Shown: one piece after another, positions 31,701 through 45,804 of the stretch | Layout: each line of letters begins with the position of its first letter | Position numbering within the stretch: position 1 is the first letter of the stretch | DNA from: Gigaspora margarita | Lineage: Eukaryota > Glomeromycota > Glomeromycetes > Diversisporales > Gigasporaceae | Reading direction: 5' to 3' | NCBI GenBank assembly: GCA_009809945.1 | Contig: WTPW01000080.1 | Location: forward strand, 553,356-617,355 | Length of the DNA stretch: 64,000 bases | Notes under the pieces: generated by a model | Told to the model about the DNA's origin: nothing | Databases searched by the model: none | What the model saw: the letters and a program-made list of their open reading frames with translations, nothing else | Translations under genes and position numbers: made by a program

Positions 31701-34212
31701 TGTTAATGACATATTGCAACAACCCGTGCAATCCAGGTAATTCGTAATAAAATCTTATTTTAGTGACAATTTCGTAGGCATAAGAAAAATATTCTTTAAA
31801 ATAATATTCAAGGAGGTCGGAATAATGTTTTATAAAGTGAATTTGCCAATAAATTTTTACAATTTCTTCATCTTTTAATACTATGTTGATTTTTCTAAGA
31901 TTCAAAAATTAATACAACATTACGAAAATTTTGCCGTAATTGTTACTCTTCAAAACCCAATTTAATTATTTCGTTCGTAAAAAGCTTTTACTACGGATCA
32001 CTTTTAATTGCTTAAAACTGAATTTATTAAAGTAACAAGTAAATATCTCAATTTACTACCCATAATTCCATTTTATGATACTGATAAATTTTGTCAATTT
32101 ATAAAATGTAGTATCCAATCTGCACTTAATAAACTGTATAATCATTCGGGTCATTTTTTGAATTTGGAACTAAATTAAAAACCCCGAATTAAATTACTAT
32201 TTGATTGATTGTAATTTTTGCATCATAATATACGTCAATCACATGATGCATATATAAAACTGTACCCCAAAACCAATAAAACCAATATAATTCTTTACGT
32301 CAAACCCATCTCCCCACCTCAAGACCCATCTCTTTTTATTGGTAAACCCATCTCTTTCCATTATTATTAAAACTTACATTGAAACGATCTTCAATTTATG
32401 GTACAGTACCGGTATATATTAATTTAATTAATAAGAAAAGTTTTTAATATCGATGATAATATTTACGATGATCTTTAAGTAACTTAAATGGACATCTTAG
32501 AAATTACAACACAAATAGAGGATTAAAAAAAAACACCTAAATATCGGTATGAATTATAATGCTCCACGTCATATTGCTCGTTGTGAAAAAGAATAATAAA
32601 ATAATATCGAATGTATTATTTAAATAGTTATTGTATTTATGGTCAAATAATTTGAAATACATCAAATAGTCTATCACATACTACGTCATAAATTTAGGGT
32701 AGTGTAAAAAGTCGCCCGAATGTAAATAATAATCTCACTTTTTTCAAACATGGAGATTTTTCCTAGAACTAGGGTAAAATTGCCATAATCGAGTCAAATC
32801 CGTAAAATCAGTTCAAGAATCGATGATTGAATCTCTGCTAAAAATGAGCCAGATTACGAAATCAATACTTTTTTAACGTTACAAATGAATAAGGCTTTGC
32901 AAGTACCGGCATGTGCTCTATTAAAACATATTACCAGACACGGACATGGGCACTATGCTCTAATAGTACGTGTGCCGGCTCTTGCAGAACTTAATCATAA
33001 AAAGCCTAAAGTTTTCTCGGCTACATTACGAATAAAATGGTGGCCAAAAAACGTGAACAACGTGTCACAATCAATGCATAAACTTTCCAGAGCAATGTTT
33101 TTTTCCAACCGGAACTTCGAAACTACAGCCGGAAGTAGTATGATTAAGCTATTGACAATTTTACTCTAATACAAGTTTAAAGAATAGAAATTTTTCGACT
33201 GTAGAAAAATTGGAACATCATTAAACGGAAATCTCCGAAATTTTGTAATAGGATTTATACTTTGGTCACAATTAATGATCCTGAGGAATTATTTCTACAA
33301 ATGAAGAAGTAGTTTTGCGATCGTTTGGTAATATACAATTGAGGTGTTTCAGAATTAATGGTCAGTTATCTGATTTTAGATAACATAAGGACATCTTTGT
33401 TCGGTATACCTACCGGTAGAGACAATTTAATTTCTGATTCATAAGTTTAAAACAAAACATAAAAACAAAAAAAAAATTTTAAATCCCACTTATTTCCAAA
33501 TAAGCTAATTATGAAACCACATTATCGTACGTACAGTACGTACATACGTAGAATTGACGATTGTTAATAATTCAATCATACAATTCTACAAGTGTGAATT
33601 GGCGATGATTTCCACAATTTGCCACTTGTGGAATTGATGGTCATTAATTTTACCGTATAAGCGAAATAACGCCCACCTGCGTGTTAATTAATTGACATGC
33701 TGATACGCCCATGTGCATCTTTTCAAATTAATAAGGTGAATAGAACTAAATTCGATAATAAATAAATACTTTACGTTCAACCTTAAATAAATATATATAT
33801 ATGCCAAATTAATTAATATTAGCGTTTGAGAAGATAATATATTATGTTAGTAAGCAATTCTTTATTATTAATGGAAATATTACTGTAATTTTTTTATTTA
33901 TGTTGATTTAGTTGATAGAACTTTTATCATCTTGATTTAATTAGTAAGTATAGTGATGCGTCAGTATTTATTCGGGTTTATAGATCGAACTGTTTAATAC
34001 CATATATAATCTTACGATTAATGTTATTTATGAAATATGAACATTAAATTTTAGCTTTATCGAAACTTAAGGTTGTAGGGCACCCACTTACACTTGTACA
34101 TATATATGTTTTTAAAAAATATGGTAAACATAGTAGTATCTATTCATCACCTTTCTCGCTATTAAGTCAGTATGTGGTTTATCGATGCTGTTTCCGAAAG
34201 ACTTGTAATAAC
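31701..34212. other. Gene-poor spacer
   Basis: A 71-codon minus frame (31905-31690) and a 94-codon plus frame (32885-33169) occur but have no recognisable family; the second overlaps an 88-bp inverted repeat (32901-32988). A short ACGTAC palindromic run sits at about 33525-33550. No gene is supported. Confidence 0.4.
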
Positions 34213-34220
34213 ATTAAGAC

Positions 34221-34685
34221 TAGGGATGGGTACGGTTACGGTTATAGCCGTTTGTGACCGGCTATTAGTCGTAACCGATTCTAGTCGGTCAGAGCGGCTT
34301 AGCTGACCGACTAAATTATAGCCGATGCCAGATTTCAAAACAGATCGACACGGATCAGCCCGATAAGCGGAAGATCCCGTAAATACTATACGTGATCGAC
34401 TGTACACAAAATATGATCCTTTGTGTAACCGTAAATATGTCGATCCTTATTTTCTCAATTATCTCAAGAACCAACGAACCAATTTTGATGATCTAATCGC
34501 CATTAGAATCAGAAAGATCGGCTCTACAACTTTGGTTAAAGGACCAAAGAACCTTTGCATAGTAAAATAATTGATCGACTATAGTCGGCTATTAGCCGGT
34601 ATGACCGACCGCACTTAGCCGGTTATATGCCTATAGTCGATAATAACCGACCGAAACCGACCGTAACCGACCGAACCCATCCCTA
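34221..34685. mobile_element. hAT-type MITE with perfect 8-bp target duplication
   Basis: Flanked by ATTAAGAC at 34213-34220 and 34686-34693. Ends TAGGGATGGGTACGGTTACG and (reverse) TAGGGATGGGTTCGGTCGGT. The subterminal regions are full of GGTTA/CCGACC words that pair across the element. 465 bp and no transposase, so non-autonomous. Confidence 0.9.
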
Positions 34686-34874
34686 ATTAAGACCCATTCG
34701 TATACCTTTTTCAGTATTATCCATAAGTTTTTATAAACAACATCTTTGAGATCTTCAGATTTTATAGCATTTGCATTTCACGAACATCGTTCACATTCTG
34801 CTTTCGAAATTTCCCGTTTTTCAGAAATCTTGAATTTTGATAAATATGTTAATTATAAAAATTATATAATTAAT

Positions 34875-35113
34875 GTCACGGATTATCGTGAAATTGGATC
34901 ATCATGAAATTTGGGTCTACCTTATGTACTATTTTTAAAATTTTTTTGGACCCTTTTTGCCAGCCTTTTTTTTTTTTTTTTTTCTTTTTAGCTAAGTTAG
35001 AATTTAGGGTTAGGGTTATTAAAAAAAGAGTATAGGCGCGTTTTGGTAGAGCTTATATTATCAAATTGAGACCCCAAATTTCACGATGATCTGATTTCAT
35101 TATAATCCGCGAC
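34875..35113. mobile_element. MITE with ~45-bp inverted ends
   Basis: GTCACGGATTATCGTGAAAT and TCATGAAATTTGGGTCT on the left match the reverse of the right end (GTCGCGGATTATAATGAAAT and TCGTGAAATTTGGGGTCT). 239 bp, with a poly(T) run and a GTTAGGGTTAGGGTT word inside. Confidence 0.75.
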
Positions 35114-35254
35114 AATTAATAATAATATTTTTGAATATAAGTTATATTAAATATAAGATAACAATATAATTAAAATATAATAAATATAATAAAACTATAT
35201 TTTTTTAACACTTTTAACTCTCTTAAAGAAAATGTTTAACATATATTTAACATA

Positions 35255-35500
35255 TGGGGCGTCAATAGAAACCAAGCAAATTGTTTCTAAGTAAATTTTT
35301 TTAAACTTCATATTAAAATATATTAACAACTATTAAACCAATCTTTAATAATTTTTTTTTTATTTTAATTCTATATAATTATAGAATTAAAATAAAAATT
35401 TTTTATCAAGATTGGTTTAATAGTTGTTATGATATTTTAATCTAAAGTTTAAAAAAACATTACTAAAAATGATTTACTTGGTTTCTATTGACACCCCCCA
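35255..35500. mobile_element. MITE, family B copy 2 (TA target)
   Basis: TGGGGCGTCAATAGAAACCA and (reverse) TGGGGGGTGTCAATAGAAAC ends with TA at both sides (35253-35254 and 35501-35502). The inner arms pair over most of the 246 bp. Related to 8193-8301. Confidence 0.75.
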
Positions 35501-35519
35501 TATTTTTAAAATATATTAT

Positions 35520-37660
35520 TACAGTCGTACTCCTCTATAATCACTCGGTTTATTTTATGAAAAAATTATGTGATCATAAAAAATTTATTAGATTGTGTTT
35601 ATATAGAAGTATTTTTTATAAATTTATAATGAATTTTTTTTTTCAAAATTTAAGGTGATTAAATGATTATATATGAATATGACTGTAAAATATTTTTTAA
35701 TATAATTTGGAAAAATTGATGCTGCTATTTAATCCCATCTTATTTCGATTATTAAAATAATGTTTATAAATTTAAGTTTCGATTATTAAAATAATGTTTA
35801 TAAATTTAAGAAATTTGAGTTGTTAAATATAAGTTGTGTATGACTATTAAATGAATCTTCTATAGACCTTAAACTGTATAAAAAAATAAAAAAAACTTGA
35901 AATTGAAATAAGATAAAGCTGAGCGATGAAATTTATTACCATCATAAATATTTAAATATAAAAATTTTTACTTATTATTATTCTATTGAGATCGGAAGCT
36001 GCTTATTATTATTATTTTTTTTTATGATTATTATATCCATTTTTAGCATATTGATAAATTCACTTTATACGACACTTGACCGAGACGTAATTATCTTTTA
36101 ACGCCAGAATATTAAATATAAATCTAATGTTGCCAAGCTTCTATTTATAAAAGTATAATATGCTTTCAATATTTATGCGCATTAAATTGAAAACTTAATT
36201 ATAATAATAAGAATAATTACAACACATCGCTCATCTGCTTCAAGAAATGCGGCAAGGTCAAGCTTTAATATAGCTGAAACCCTATTTATTTATGTGTACT
36301 GTAATTCACTTTTCAATATTTATTTTTCAAATTAACAACTTCAATTTGAAATAAAAAAAATGATAATGACGATAATTTCAAATTTTTTTTAGCCAATCTA
36401 CTGACCCGCAGGTGGCCCACGGGCCGGGCCAGGTCCGACCCGACTCATGATCGACATGACCTGACCAAGTGTCACGCGGGGCCATGCTGGACCCTAGTGT
36501 AAATTGAACCTTTAGGGGTTGTTTTAGTTGGTTTGGGCCAAGATTTTATAAAAAAAAAAATTTTTTTTTACTGGGCTAAATCTTTTTGCTATTTTCAGCG
36601 GACGGCTTAAGAGATAGAGAACAGTCAAGGGGACATGTACTATTTTCTGATATCCAAATTTACATAACCAATGATTTTTGTGCTCTAGCAAAAATACTTA
36701 TCGTAATTTAATGAACAAGAAAATTAATCCTCCCGTACGCTGGTCTTTCCTCCTACGCTATGATGCAATTTATTAGTAAAGAGAAAATCCTTCATCGGAT
36801 TTTGAATTATATTTTGCACCCGGGCACGATCCTCAATGAATTAGATAGCGTCCGGTATAAAATTACTAGGGTAGAATCCCACCCAAAAAAAAAATTTCAA
36901 AATTAAAATTTGGGTTGTTCAGTTAGGGTTAGGGTCTTGCAACATTTGGTTTGAATTTTCCTGATCGTGTACGTTACAACTGACCTTGAAATTTGATTGG
37001 CTGTGAAATTTTTTACGTAATTTTTAAATGCATTTATCATATACTACTGTACTAAGTCATAAATTTAGCAGCGTTAAAAGTCGCAATCATAACCAACAAC
37101 TATGTACTATGAAAAAATTGTCAGAATCGTGCAATATTTTAGCAACAATAATTGATTTTGCAATTTAAACATGAGCGAAAATTTTTTAACAATTGTCTTT
37201 TGTCGTAAAATTTTATTCGATTGTAGTAAAAAATTCAAGAGCATATTTTGTCATGATGAATAAATCAATTTATTGTAACTATAATAATATAATTCTATAA
37301 TGAAATTCTTGGATATTTTTTTAAGTACATACCCCTATGCGAATGTTATATAAAAGAACTTTAGGCCAGTTTAAGCTCTCTTTATATTCATAGTTAACTG
37401 TAGTTAAAATTATGCATTGTTCAAGACTTACCCAATTATTCTCAACAATGCAATTATTACAATAATGTCAATTACATTTGTAAAATTTATAAGTTTATTA
37501 GTAATATTAAAGCATCAGTTAAAGCAATCAAAGATTTGGATAGCATTTATTTCACCAATAAAATGAATAAAATGTTCTTAAAAAGAAATACATCAAGCCT
37601 TATTCGTAAAGACAAATGAAATAAAAAGAAATAAAAATATTTCACTATCAAAAACAAACG
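35520..37660. other. Spacer downstream of the TRANK1-like gene
   Basis: AT-rich, with a direct duplication of about 38 bp (AATAATGTTTATAAATTTAA, 35755-35810). There is a GC-rich patch (36410-36500: CCACGGGCCGGGCCAGG, CGACCCGACTC) that resembles the termini of GC-rich hAT-like elements but lacks a partner, and a fold of A and T runs near 36550-36570. No gene seen. Confidence 0.4.
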
Positions 37661-37683
37661 TTATAATGAAATCATAATTTTTT

Positions 37684-40600
37684 TTATGGTACTGTAACCT
37701 TGCATTTGTCTATCCATTGTAAAACTTTACAAATGATATCGTTCGCCTTTTGTAACTCATTTTTTAACCATTTAATGTCTGCTTCTTTATGCTTTATTTG
37801 ATTTTCAGTCGTCGACAATGATCTCAAGGTACCTTTAACATCCTCAAAATGATCGGACCTAAAAAAATTAAATAGTAACAAATTTGTTAAAAAAAACTCA
37901 TTATTACAGTATTAAATCAATGCTAACAAACCTTAGATCATCTTCTAAGTCTATACAAGTTTCAATCGTTTTGTAATTAGAAGCTCTGCTATTAATCAAT
38001 TTTTTTAATTTGTTTCTGATTGAATCCAATTCGCCTTCCATTTTATCAAGCTCTACGATTACATCGACTGTAAGTCCTCTCAAGAGAATAATATACTTAA
38101 GCACTACCTTTTTTCCCCTTAATTTCAAGGCATCTTCCCAATGAGATTTATTTTGGCAAAAATCAATCATGTCATTATAAATCTTATATTGAGTTGTATC
38201 TCGAACATATATGCGGGACTTTTGTCGTCGAAACCAGTTTTGTATTTTTTTGGCCATTTCTTTGGCATGAGTTGATTCATTAATCTTTTGGAACCAAGCT
38301 TGGATTTTCGTAGCAGACTCCAGGCTATCTTTAGAAACATCATTTTGCTCATCAATTTCGTCTTCATTGCAGCTAAAATAGGTGCCTATAACGGCTTTTC
38401 TTTCATTAGCTACTGGAGATACGATTTTCCAAAGGGAAGACTTGAATTCTTCACTAGAACTATAATTGAGTATCTTAGCACCATTCTTGACTTGTTCAGT
38501 AAATTTAGATATACCATCGTTGCGATAATAAATTACGACTAAGGAATCGCAGCCTGTTTCTTTGAGATCGCTAATAAGAGTTTTAACAAGCCGTCCCATA
38601 TGCCGATCATCCAAATACCTCTTGATTTTCTCAGAAGTGAAACCATTGAAATCCGAGCGTTTGCAGTAGTCTAAAACATTTGATACATGGATTCTCAAAC
38701 GGTTAAAATGGTCTAAAATTTTTGATTCGAAAATAAATTCATTCAAACCAATAAGGACTAGTAGTCGTATCATCCGAAGGATAATCGGAAAATGATAACT
38801 GTCAGTGAAATCCAACTTGTAAAGAAGCTGCATAAATAAATTAAAGGAGTATACAATTGCATTTCGATAGTCTTCAGTGTTGTATTTGTTGTGACCGTAT
38901 TGAATTGGAAGAAGAGGTTCAACATTATATGAATAGAAATAATTAACGAAATAACTTTGGGGAAGACAAAAATCGCAACTTCCAGGGTGCGCCGAAAAAA
39001 TCAATGACATCATAAACTCAATAAGAGATGTAAGATCACTGAGTGCTTCTCTTTCTCGCTCTTTCTCTTCGGACATTTTCAGCTCTTCGGGTGTCTTCAT
39101 AATATTAACTTGTTGAATATTGTTTATGGCATAATGAATAAATGCCGCCGCATGACGTATTGCAACAACCACATTATTTAAATTTAGATTGAAGAAAAAT
39201 GAAGAAAGGCGAATTCCAACTGAAATATAACGAAGATGTATTCGATCATATTCAAAGCCAATTAATGAGTTAAAAGATGAACCATAAGGGTAGAGGTTTT
39301 TCACCACCCAATCGAATCTTTTGATACTCCAATTATCTCGCAACTGTTGAAAAACGAACATGCATTTTAACATGACTCCAAAGTCTTTTCCATTTTTGAA
39401 TCCTTTTCGTAACCATACTTTATGAGCGAGATCAATAAAACCTTTACGTGTATAATTAAGATGATTACGGATCACATTATACGAGACCTCCGAACAATTT
39501 GTTTGTGGTGACTGACAACGAAAAAGATGATCTACTAATCTTTCAGCCCAATATCTTTGTCGAGGAAGGACATTAAGACTTTGATCCTCTTTAAGTATGC
39601 GACGATGATACAATACGAGCATCTTTCGCATTACGGTATATTGAAAACATATATTCATTAAACGATCGTACAAAACTTTTGGCGTTGGTCTTATGTGGCT
39701 GTCGTGGCATCTTTGGTATTTATTCGAGGATGTAAAACATTTACCCGAAGATGCAAATTCATGACAAATTTTAGAACCCACGTCTGGAATCGCACGACCT
39801 ATATGATGTGCATTCTCAAGAAGCTCAAAAATATACGAGGCAAGGAATTGTGAAATTATCAAATGCACGTCGTTCACATTATATAAATGCTGCTCATCCA
39901 TTACTTCTTCTGCGTTTTCTATTTTATTTTTGCAATACATTTCATTGATGAGATCAAGAAGAGGACTATCAGCAGGAATTTTTCGTTTCATAGGACGGTC
40001 ATTCACCTCACTTATAAAAAATATGCCCTCAAAATCCTTACGAATTTTCTCAATGTTGATAACATCTTTATGCGGTGCTATAAAAGGAAAGGCCAACTCA
40101 CATAGCCTTAAAATGTATTGTAAACGTTCGTGCCAGTATTCAAGATGGATTTTTGATTTCGGTATCTGAAGCCATACATTTACCGCACGAAACTCGAGAA
40201 CGGGTGCTTCATTCTTTTGAAAAAATTGTACACATTTATAGATTCTGTTGAGGTCATTAGCTAAATATGCTGAATATAATTGGATCTCTTCTATAAGTAT
40301 CTTAAATTCCTTAGTTTTTTTTAATGTTCTGGACGATTTTGAACTCACTATATTATTTGCCTTGTAAAGTAGATTTTGTAATTCCCATGGAGTATCTGAA
40401 TTCATACATTTCATGTTACTAAGTATTTTTGCTCTATATGCATGTAAAAGACAATTTAACGACTCAATAATATCCTCGTGATCAGCAGAAAGACTGAATT
40501 TAGAGGCAGCTTCTTCGAACTTTCCACACGAACGTAAGAATTTACCAGCATCACGAAATTGTTTATTTTTCTCGTAGACTTCCAGAAGTTTCTTTGGAGC

Positions 40601-43600
40601 ATGATCTGCTAGAAATTCTACTCGCTCTTCTTGTGTTGGGATAATTTCAAGGGCTTTTTCGCTCATTTCCTTATTATCTTCCCGACAATAATGAATGTTT
40701 ACAAGACGACTAACACGGCGAAATGTCTTGTCATCGATGTTTTTCCTGTATCTTAGATTTTAGATAATTTAAATGTCAGTCAAATTTACTTTCATTGAAT
40801 AAATGAACAGTATTTGCATTGCTTAGATACGTCGACTTTGTTAAAAACTTGTGACAAATTATTTGTAATACACAGCATCTTTAACCAATCGATGACCAAA
40901 AAGCCAAGCTTATTTAGAAAACAGATTTACCTTTGCATCAAGTCAACTACAGTATCATAAAATTCACCGTTTTTATAGGCGACAACTGCTTCTGAGTATT
41001 TTTTGACTTTTTCATAATACAAACCGGCCTTCTTCCAGATCTTGGCTTTAAAATAACAATCTGCGGCAGACTCGAAAATTTCCCATTCGACATAAACGTC
41101 ACCTGCTTTTTCATACATTCCTATGTCCTAGAATTTTTATCAGATTAATAATCTCGACAATATTTATCAGATGATAGGCTTTAATTATTAAGGAAAAATA
41201 CCTTACCTGATAGCATGAAGCTGCCTGATTTGGTCGAGAACATTTTTGGAAACTCTCAGCAGCTTTAATAAAGTTTAACTTTACAATATCATTACTAGAA
41301 TCATGTATAGAGGATCTGGCAACTTGTCGAAGGAGATATGCATTTGATAGATTGAGCAACTCCACATTTCTACTTTTTTCGAAACAGTAAATCGCCTAAA
41401 AAAATATTGGTATTTTTTAATTAGTTTAGTCTATAAATTCAGTAGTATAAGATTAAGAAATAGACTTAACTTGTTCGTATTGTCGTTGTCCAAAATATTG
41501 CCTACCCTTTTTGTTCCATTCAAATACGCTACTTTTCTTTGCCAAATTAGGAAAAGGAGTTCCATCTCCATTTCGCTTCACTTTGATTAGTCCACGATGG
41601 TCCCAATATTCCCAGATTGGATTGCTTAATTCAGAGTTTTCGTCAAAGATCCAAATATGTTCACGAGCTCTGGTCACCGCAACATAAAGATGTTTTAGTT
41701 CGGAAGAAAGTATATAATGCCTTTCGTATGAAAAAGCTCTAACATATCCAGAAAATCCTTCTATAGCGGAAAGAATTAACCCCCACTAAAAATGATTAAA
41801 CAATTTAAGTAATTAAGTGATGATGGTTCAAAAATAAAAGTATCATTGCATCATACCCCTTCACCCGCTGGAGATTCGGTAAAAAAATTATACAAAAGAA
41901 CGTCATTAAATTCCATGCCTTTAGCCTCAAATATTGTCAAAATTTGACAAGCTTTTTTAATAGGTTCATTGGATTTAAGGCGTGTTTGGGTTTTTTCGTC
42001 ACGCACAATAATGACTTGCTCTGCGCCGAATTCAATGGGATCACCTGATTGTTCACTAACAGAGAAATAATTTAAAATAAAAGTTTCAAAATTTTTATAT
42101 CCTTTAAATATGAGAGGTCGTGGGCCACCGATTTCACCGCGTTCTTGTGGCAATTTGTCGATAGACTCAGGAAAAAAGCGTTCAAGTAGCTCGATAACAG
42201 ATGAGGCAAGTCGAAGAATTCCATTGTGAGAACGATAGTTGGTATTTAGTTCAAATTGTTGTGGTTTTAGTGTCCCATTCCAATTTGGATTAGTTTGAGA
42301 CCGAAAGAGTTCCCATTTAAATATCAAGGAGCGAACACCTATATTATTGTTGTTGAAGTTTAGTAGACAATATATAGTATAATGTGAATCTTGAAAGAGA
42401 GGGAAATGTACTTTGAAAGCGAAATGAAGACCCTCGTGCAATGCACTGTGCAGTATCTCCTGCCAAAAAAATGCTATCAACTCGATCAAAAAGTTTCAAA
42501 ATAAGCGAGAGATCAACAATCTGATTGTCCTGACACTCATCAATATATATTTCGTCAATTTGCAAGCCATCAAGTGCTTTCCTTTTAGCGCAACGCAAAA
42601 CAGCTCGTGTTCTAAAGAAAATGGTTAAAATTTTTACAACAATTCAAAAAATTTATGCACTACAAGGTCTTACCGATCTATCGAATCATAATCATAATTA
42701 AACTTTTTCATTTTTTCATATCGTTCAAACAAGTCATAAATCTCATTGCGATCGTAGAATTTAGGATATATTTTAGTATTAACGGATAGGTATTCCTCTC
42801 TTGATAAATATTCTACCTCAGGATTTGAACCCTTAAGAAAACCATGTTAAAATGCTAAATAATAATGCTTTAGATATTAATAAATATTTTAATTACTTAC
42901 TTTAATGATAGAAAATTCAGCAAAAACTAGAGCAGGATCTAGATCTTGTCTCCATCTACAGAGACGGTTCCAATACTTTTCCCGAAAAAGTCCAAAGGTT
43001 ACAGAATGAGCCCATACCTTTTCAGATGTGTCTACAGAAGAGGACGTAAGATTGTATTTTTCATCCTCATCAACATCATTTGTAACAAAATCTTGTTGTT
43101 TTGTCATCCATAGTTTATTAACATCAATTCCATAGGTTCCTTCAAGCATTTGAGAGAACTTTTCATTAGTGATGAATAATGGGAAATGGTCATCTGATAG
43201 TTTGAACGAATTCGGGATATCATCTAGCATCTTCTTCTCATCGTCTTCTTCAACTAAGTCATCAGATTGGTTCTTATCGTTGCTTTCTTCCTCTTTCTTC
43301 CTTACATATTCGTAAAATTGATTAAATGACATTTTTTTTTCCGCAAGCATCGCGGACTCTCGTAATCGATTAAAGTATTCTTTAACACGGGTACACAGAG
43401 TTGGACTCACTGTAATAAATATCTGCCTTTTGTTAGAAACGCTTTCCGCTATGACATTGTTATATAATGATGGTGTTTTGTAAAGTTTGCGACTCGATTT
43501 CATTAAATATGAAGCAATGAGTCGAAATATAATGCAAGTAGTTTTTCCGGTCCCTATGTAAGAACATAATAGACATGTAAAATAAAGAACAATGTTATAT

Positions 43601-45644
43601 ATATATATATTTAATTACTATATGACCAATAATTAAGTATTAACGAAAAACTTAAAATGCAAAGTAAAATATCAAAAGATTATTGCTAATAAAAGCTCTA
43701 GATTTCTAAGACTCAATCTAAAGTTATAATATTTAAACTAGAAATATAAACTGAAACACTAACCAGATCTTCCAACAATGATAGACGATGTAGGATATTT
43801 GATGATTTTGTATTCGTCTTCAGATACTTGGAAAGTGAAACCAGAACCTCCGAGAACAATTGATTTAAATAAATTCTAAAACAAAGAAATTATAGAATTT
43901 AGCAGTCTTTATAACACGCAATAACAAAAAAATAATGTCCTTACTTTACCTTTGATAAAGGAATGAACTTGTTTGTGACAAGCATTTTGTGCACCTTTAT
44001 TAATTTCTCATCATCAATTTGATGGTCATTTAACCCATCGTCAGTGGACTTTAGTATCTCATTTTCAAAAGTTCTTGGTAAAATAATGCCATCTTTATTT
44101 TTATATGTTATGCATTGTTGCTTATGCTCCATAGTATAAACTTGATGAACAATTTCAAGATTTTCTAACACTTCGCGGATTTGTTCTTGGTTTGCAGTAA
44201 CAGTCCATATTTTTACTACCTGTGCGAGTGATTGCATACGTGCAGAAAATCGACAGTCAACTTGCCAGAGAATTTTTAGTCCTTTTTGATCGGGGAGCAC
44301 CATCTCATAGACGTCTACGGAACTACAGTTGACAATTCTTTGTTGGAGCTCATCCCATTTTCCGGAAGAGATATGACCAAATTTTTTCATGACTGCTTTA
44401 ATTATTCGAGGTGATTCTAAACTTCGCATATCATTAATTGCATCTTCACTAAGCAAAACATCCCATGGACCCAGATTGTCGTTGTCACTGAATTCAAATG
44501 GAAGTCGACGTTCCGATAGAATTGGTGAATAATCTATCTCGGCAAATTCATTTTCATTCGCAAACGAAGAGTATTTATCTGGTGAGAAATAAACAAGAGC
44601 TCGTCTATAGCAATTTTCACACGGTAAGAATTCGATTAAAACCTAAAAGAAATCATCAATTAGTTGTGTCAGTGATAGGTAAAAGTTTATTTAAACTATG
44701 TTTGAACTATATACAACTCTTACCTTGAACAAATCTATTTTTCGTTGTTCAAGAACTCGTAAAAAATTAATTAACTCTGATGATTTCCGAGGAGCCTCCA
44801 TCCCCAAGACGACAAGATTTTGCTTATCTTGAATCGTGAGAGGTAAGTTTTTACTCGTCATCACGGGCTTGGTGGATCCATATCCCCTATTCAGATTTTG
44901 GATTTCAAAGCCATTTTTGTCAAGTTTAATCATGTCTTTTAATTCGGGCAAATAAGAGTTATTTTTAGCATCCATTAAAGCTGTGCGTTGAGTATTCTGA
45001 TAACTTCTTAGAGTTTCCAGTAATTCTGTGCACGCTTTGTATTCGGAAAGCCTTTCGGGTAATATAGCTTTATCATTCTTGTGATCAGAACAATTCTCCA
45101 TGAGAGATGCAATCATATCTACCGCTCTAAGTACTTTATTGCTATCAATTTTCTCTATCATTTTGAAATTAAAAAAAATTCTCTTTATGCAATGACGACC
45201 AGATCTGTCAGAAATCCAAACGTTAAAAACACCATATGCATCTAATATTTCACTAAAGACACGTTCAGTCGTTTGAATTGCCGTTTTATCGTCTGAAACC
45301 TTCCAAAGGATCTCGATGCAGAGATGAAAAAGTTCCTTAAATTCTGGAATATCTGAATAATGTAAATTACTTATCATCACAATAGTGATCAGCATCGAAA
45401 CAAAATTCGAAAGAACATTATTAAACGATGACTGTTCATAAATATATGAAAGGAAAGTTTTTAAGGCTGTCATATAAATATCAGGGTATTGACTTATGAG
45501 ATCTGAGAGTTCGTCGAAAAATTCTTTTAGCTCCAGTGACGAAGCGTTAAGACAGCGCATTAAAAGAATATCTCGTGTTTCTTTGTCATTGTTCTCCAAA
45601 CTTTCAAGAAGTTCAATGAGTAGTTGATTTTCGGTTGAATTCAT
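37684..45644 (-). CDS. TRANK1-like large protein: UvrD-type helicase core with TPR-like, CCCH and IQ regions
   Basis: Twelve exons join in frame into 2304 codons: 45644-44724, 44642-43950, 43875-43764, 43553-42901, 42831-42674, 42611-42412, 42338-41857, 41785-41471, 41395-41207, 41127-40931, 40751-37932 and 37858-37684. Every junction is GT-AG. Superfamily 1 helicase motifs: Walker A GRSGTGKTT (about residue 573, split by an intron), DECQD (about 870) followed by AGDTAQCI, TNYRSHNG, and VAVTRARE (about 1110). Then TPR-like helices (about 1180-1330), a CCCH zinc-finger-like CHEFASSGKC...CHDSH (about 1635), two IQ-like calmodulin motifs (ATKIQAWF and AKKIQNWF, about 2120) and a C-terminal coiled coil. 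This order resembles the TPR-and-ankyrin-repeat-containing protein 1 family, though I see no ankyrin repeats. Role unknown, perhaps nucleic-acid related. All breaks resolve as introns, so the gene looks intact. Confidence 0.9.
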
Positions 45645-45728
45645 TTTTCTTTAGAATGGTTTATTGATTTTAAGTTCATCAAATAGTTTAAACACGATTG
45701 AAAATACTACAATGTTTTATAATATTTT

Positions 45729-45752
45729 GAAAGTATTTAAGAATTTTTTTTT

Positions 45753-45802
<50 letters not shown>
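45729..45802. repeat. Long poly(T) tract upstream of the TRANK1-like gene
   Basis: About 65 nearly pure T (A on the gene's strand), 85-160 bp before the ATG at 45644. It could exclude nucleosomes in the promoter, as poly(dA:dT) does in other fungi; that role is inference. Confidence 0.6.

Positions 45803-45804
<2 letters not shown>

Noticed and set aside
32885..33169. 94-codon plus frame
   Set aside because: Overlaps an inverted repeat; no family or codon pattern.
44498..45144. Plus frames under the TRANK1-like exons (for example 44498-44728)
   Set aside because: Shadows of the minus-strand exons.
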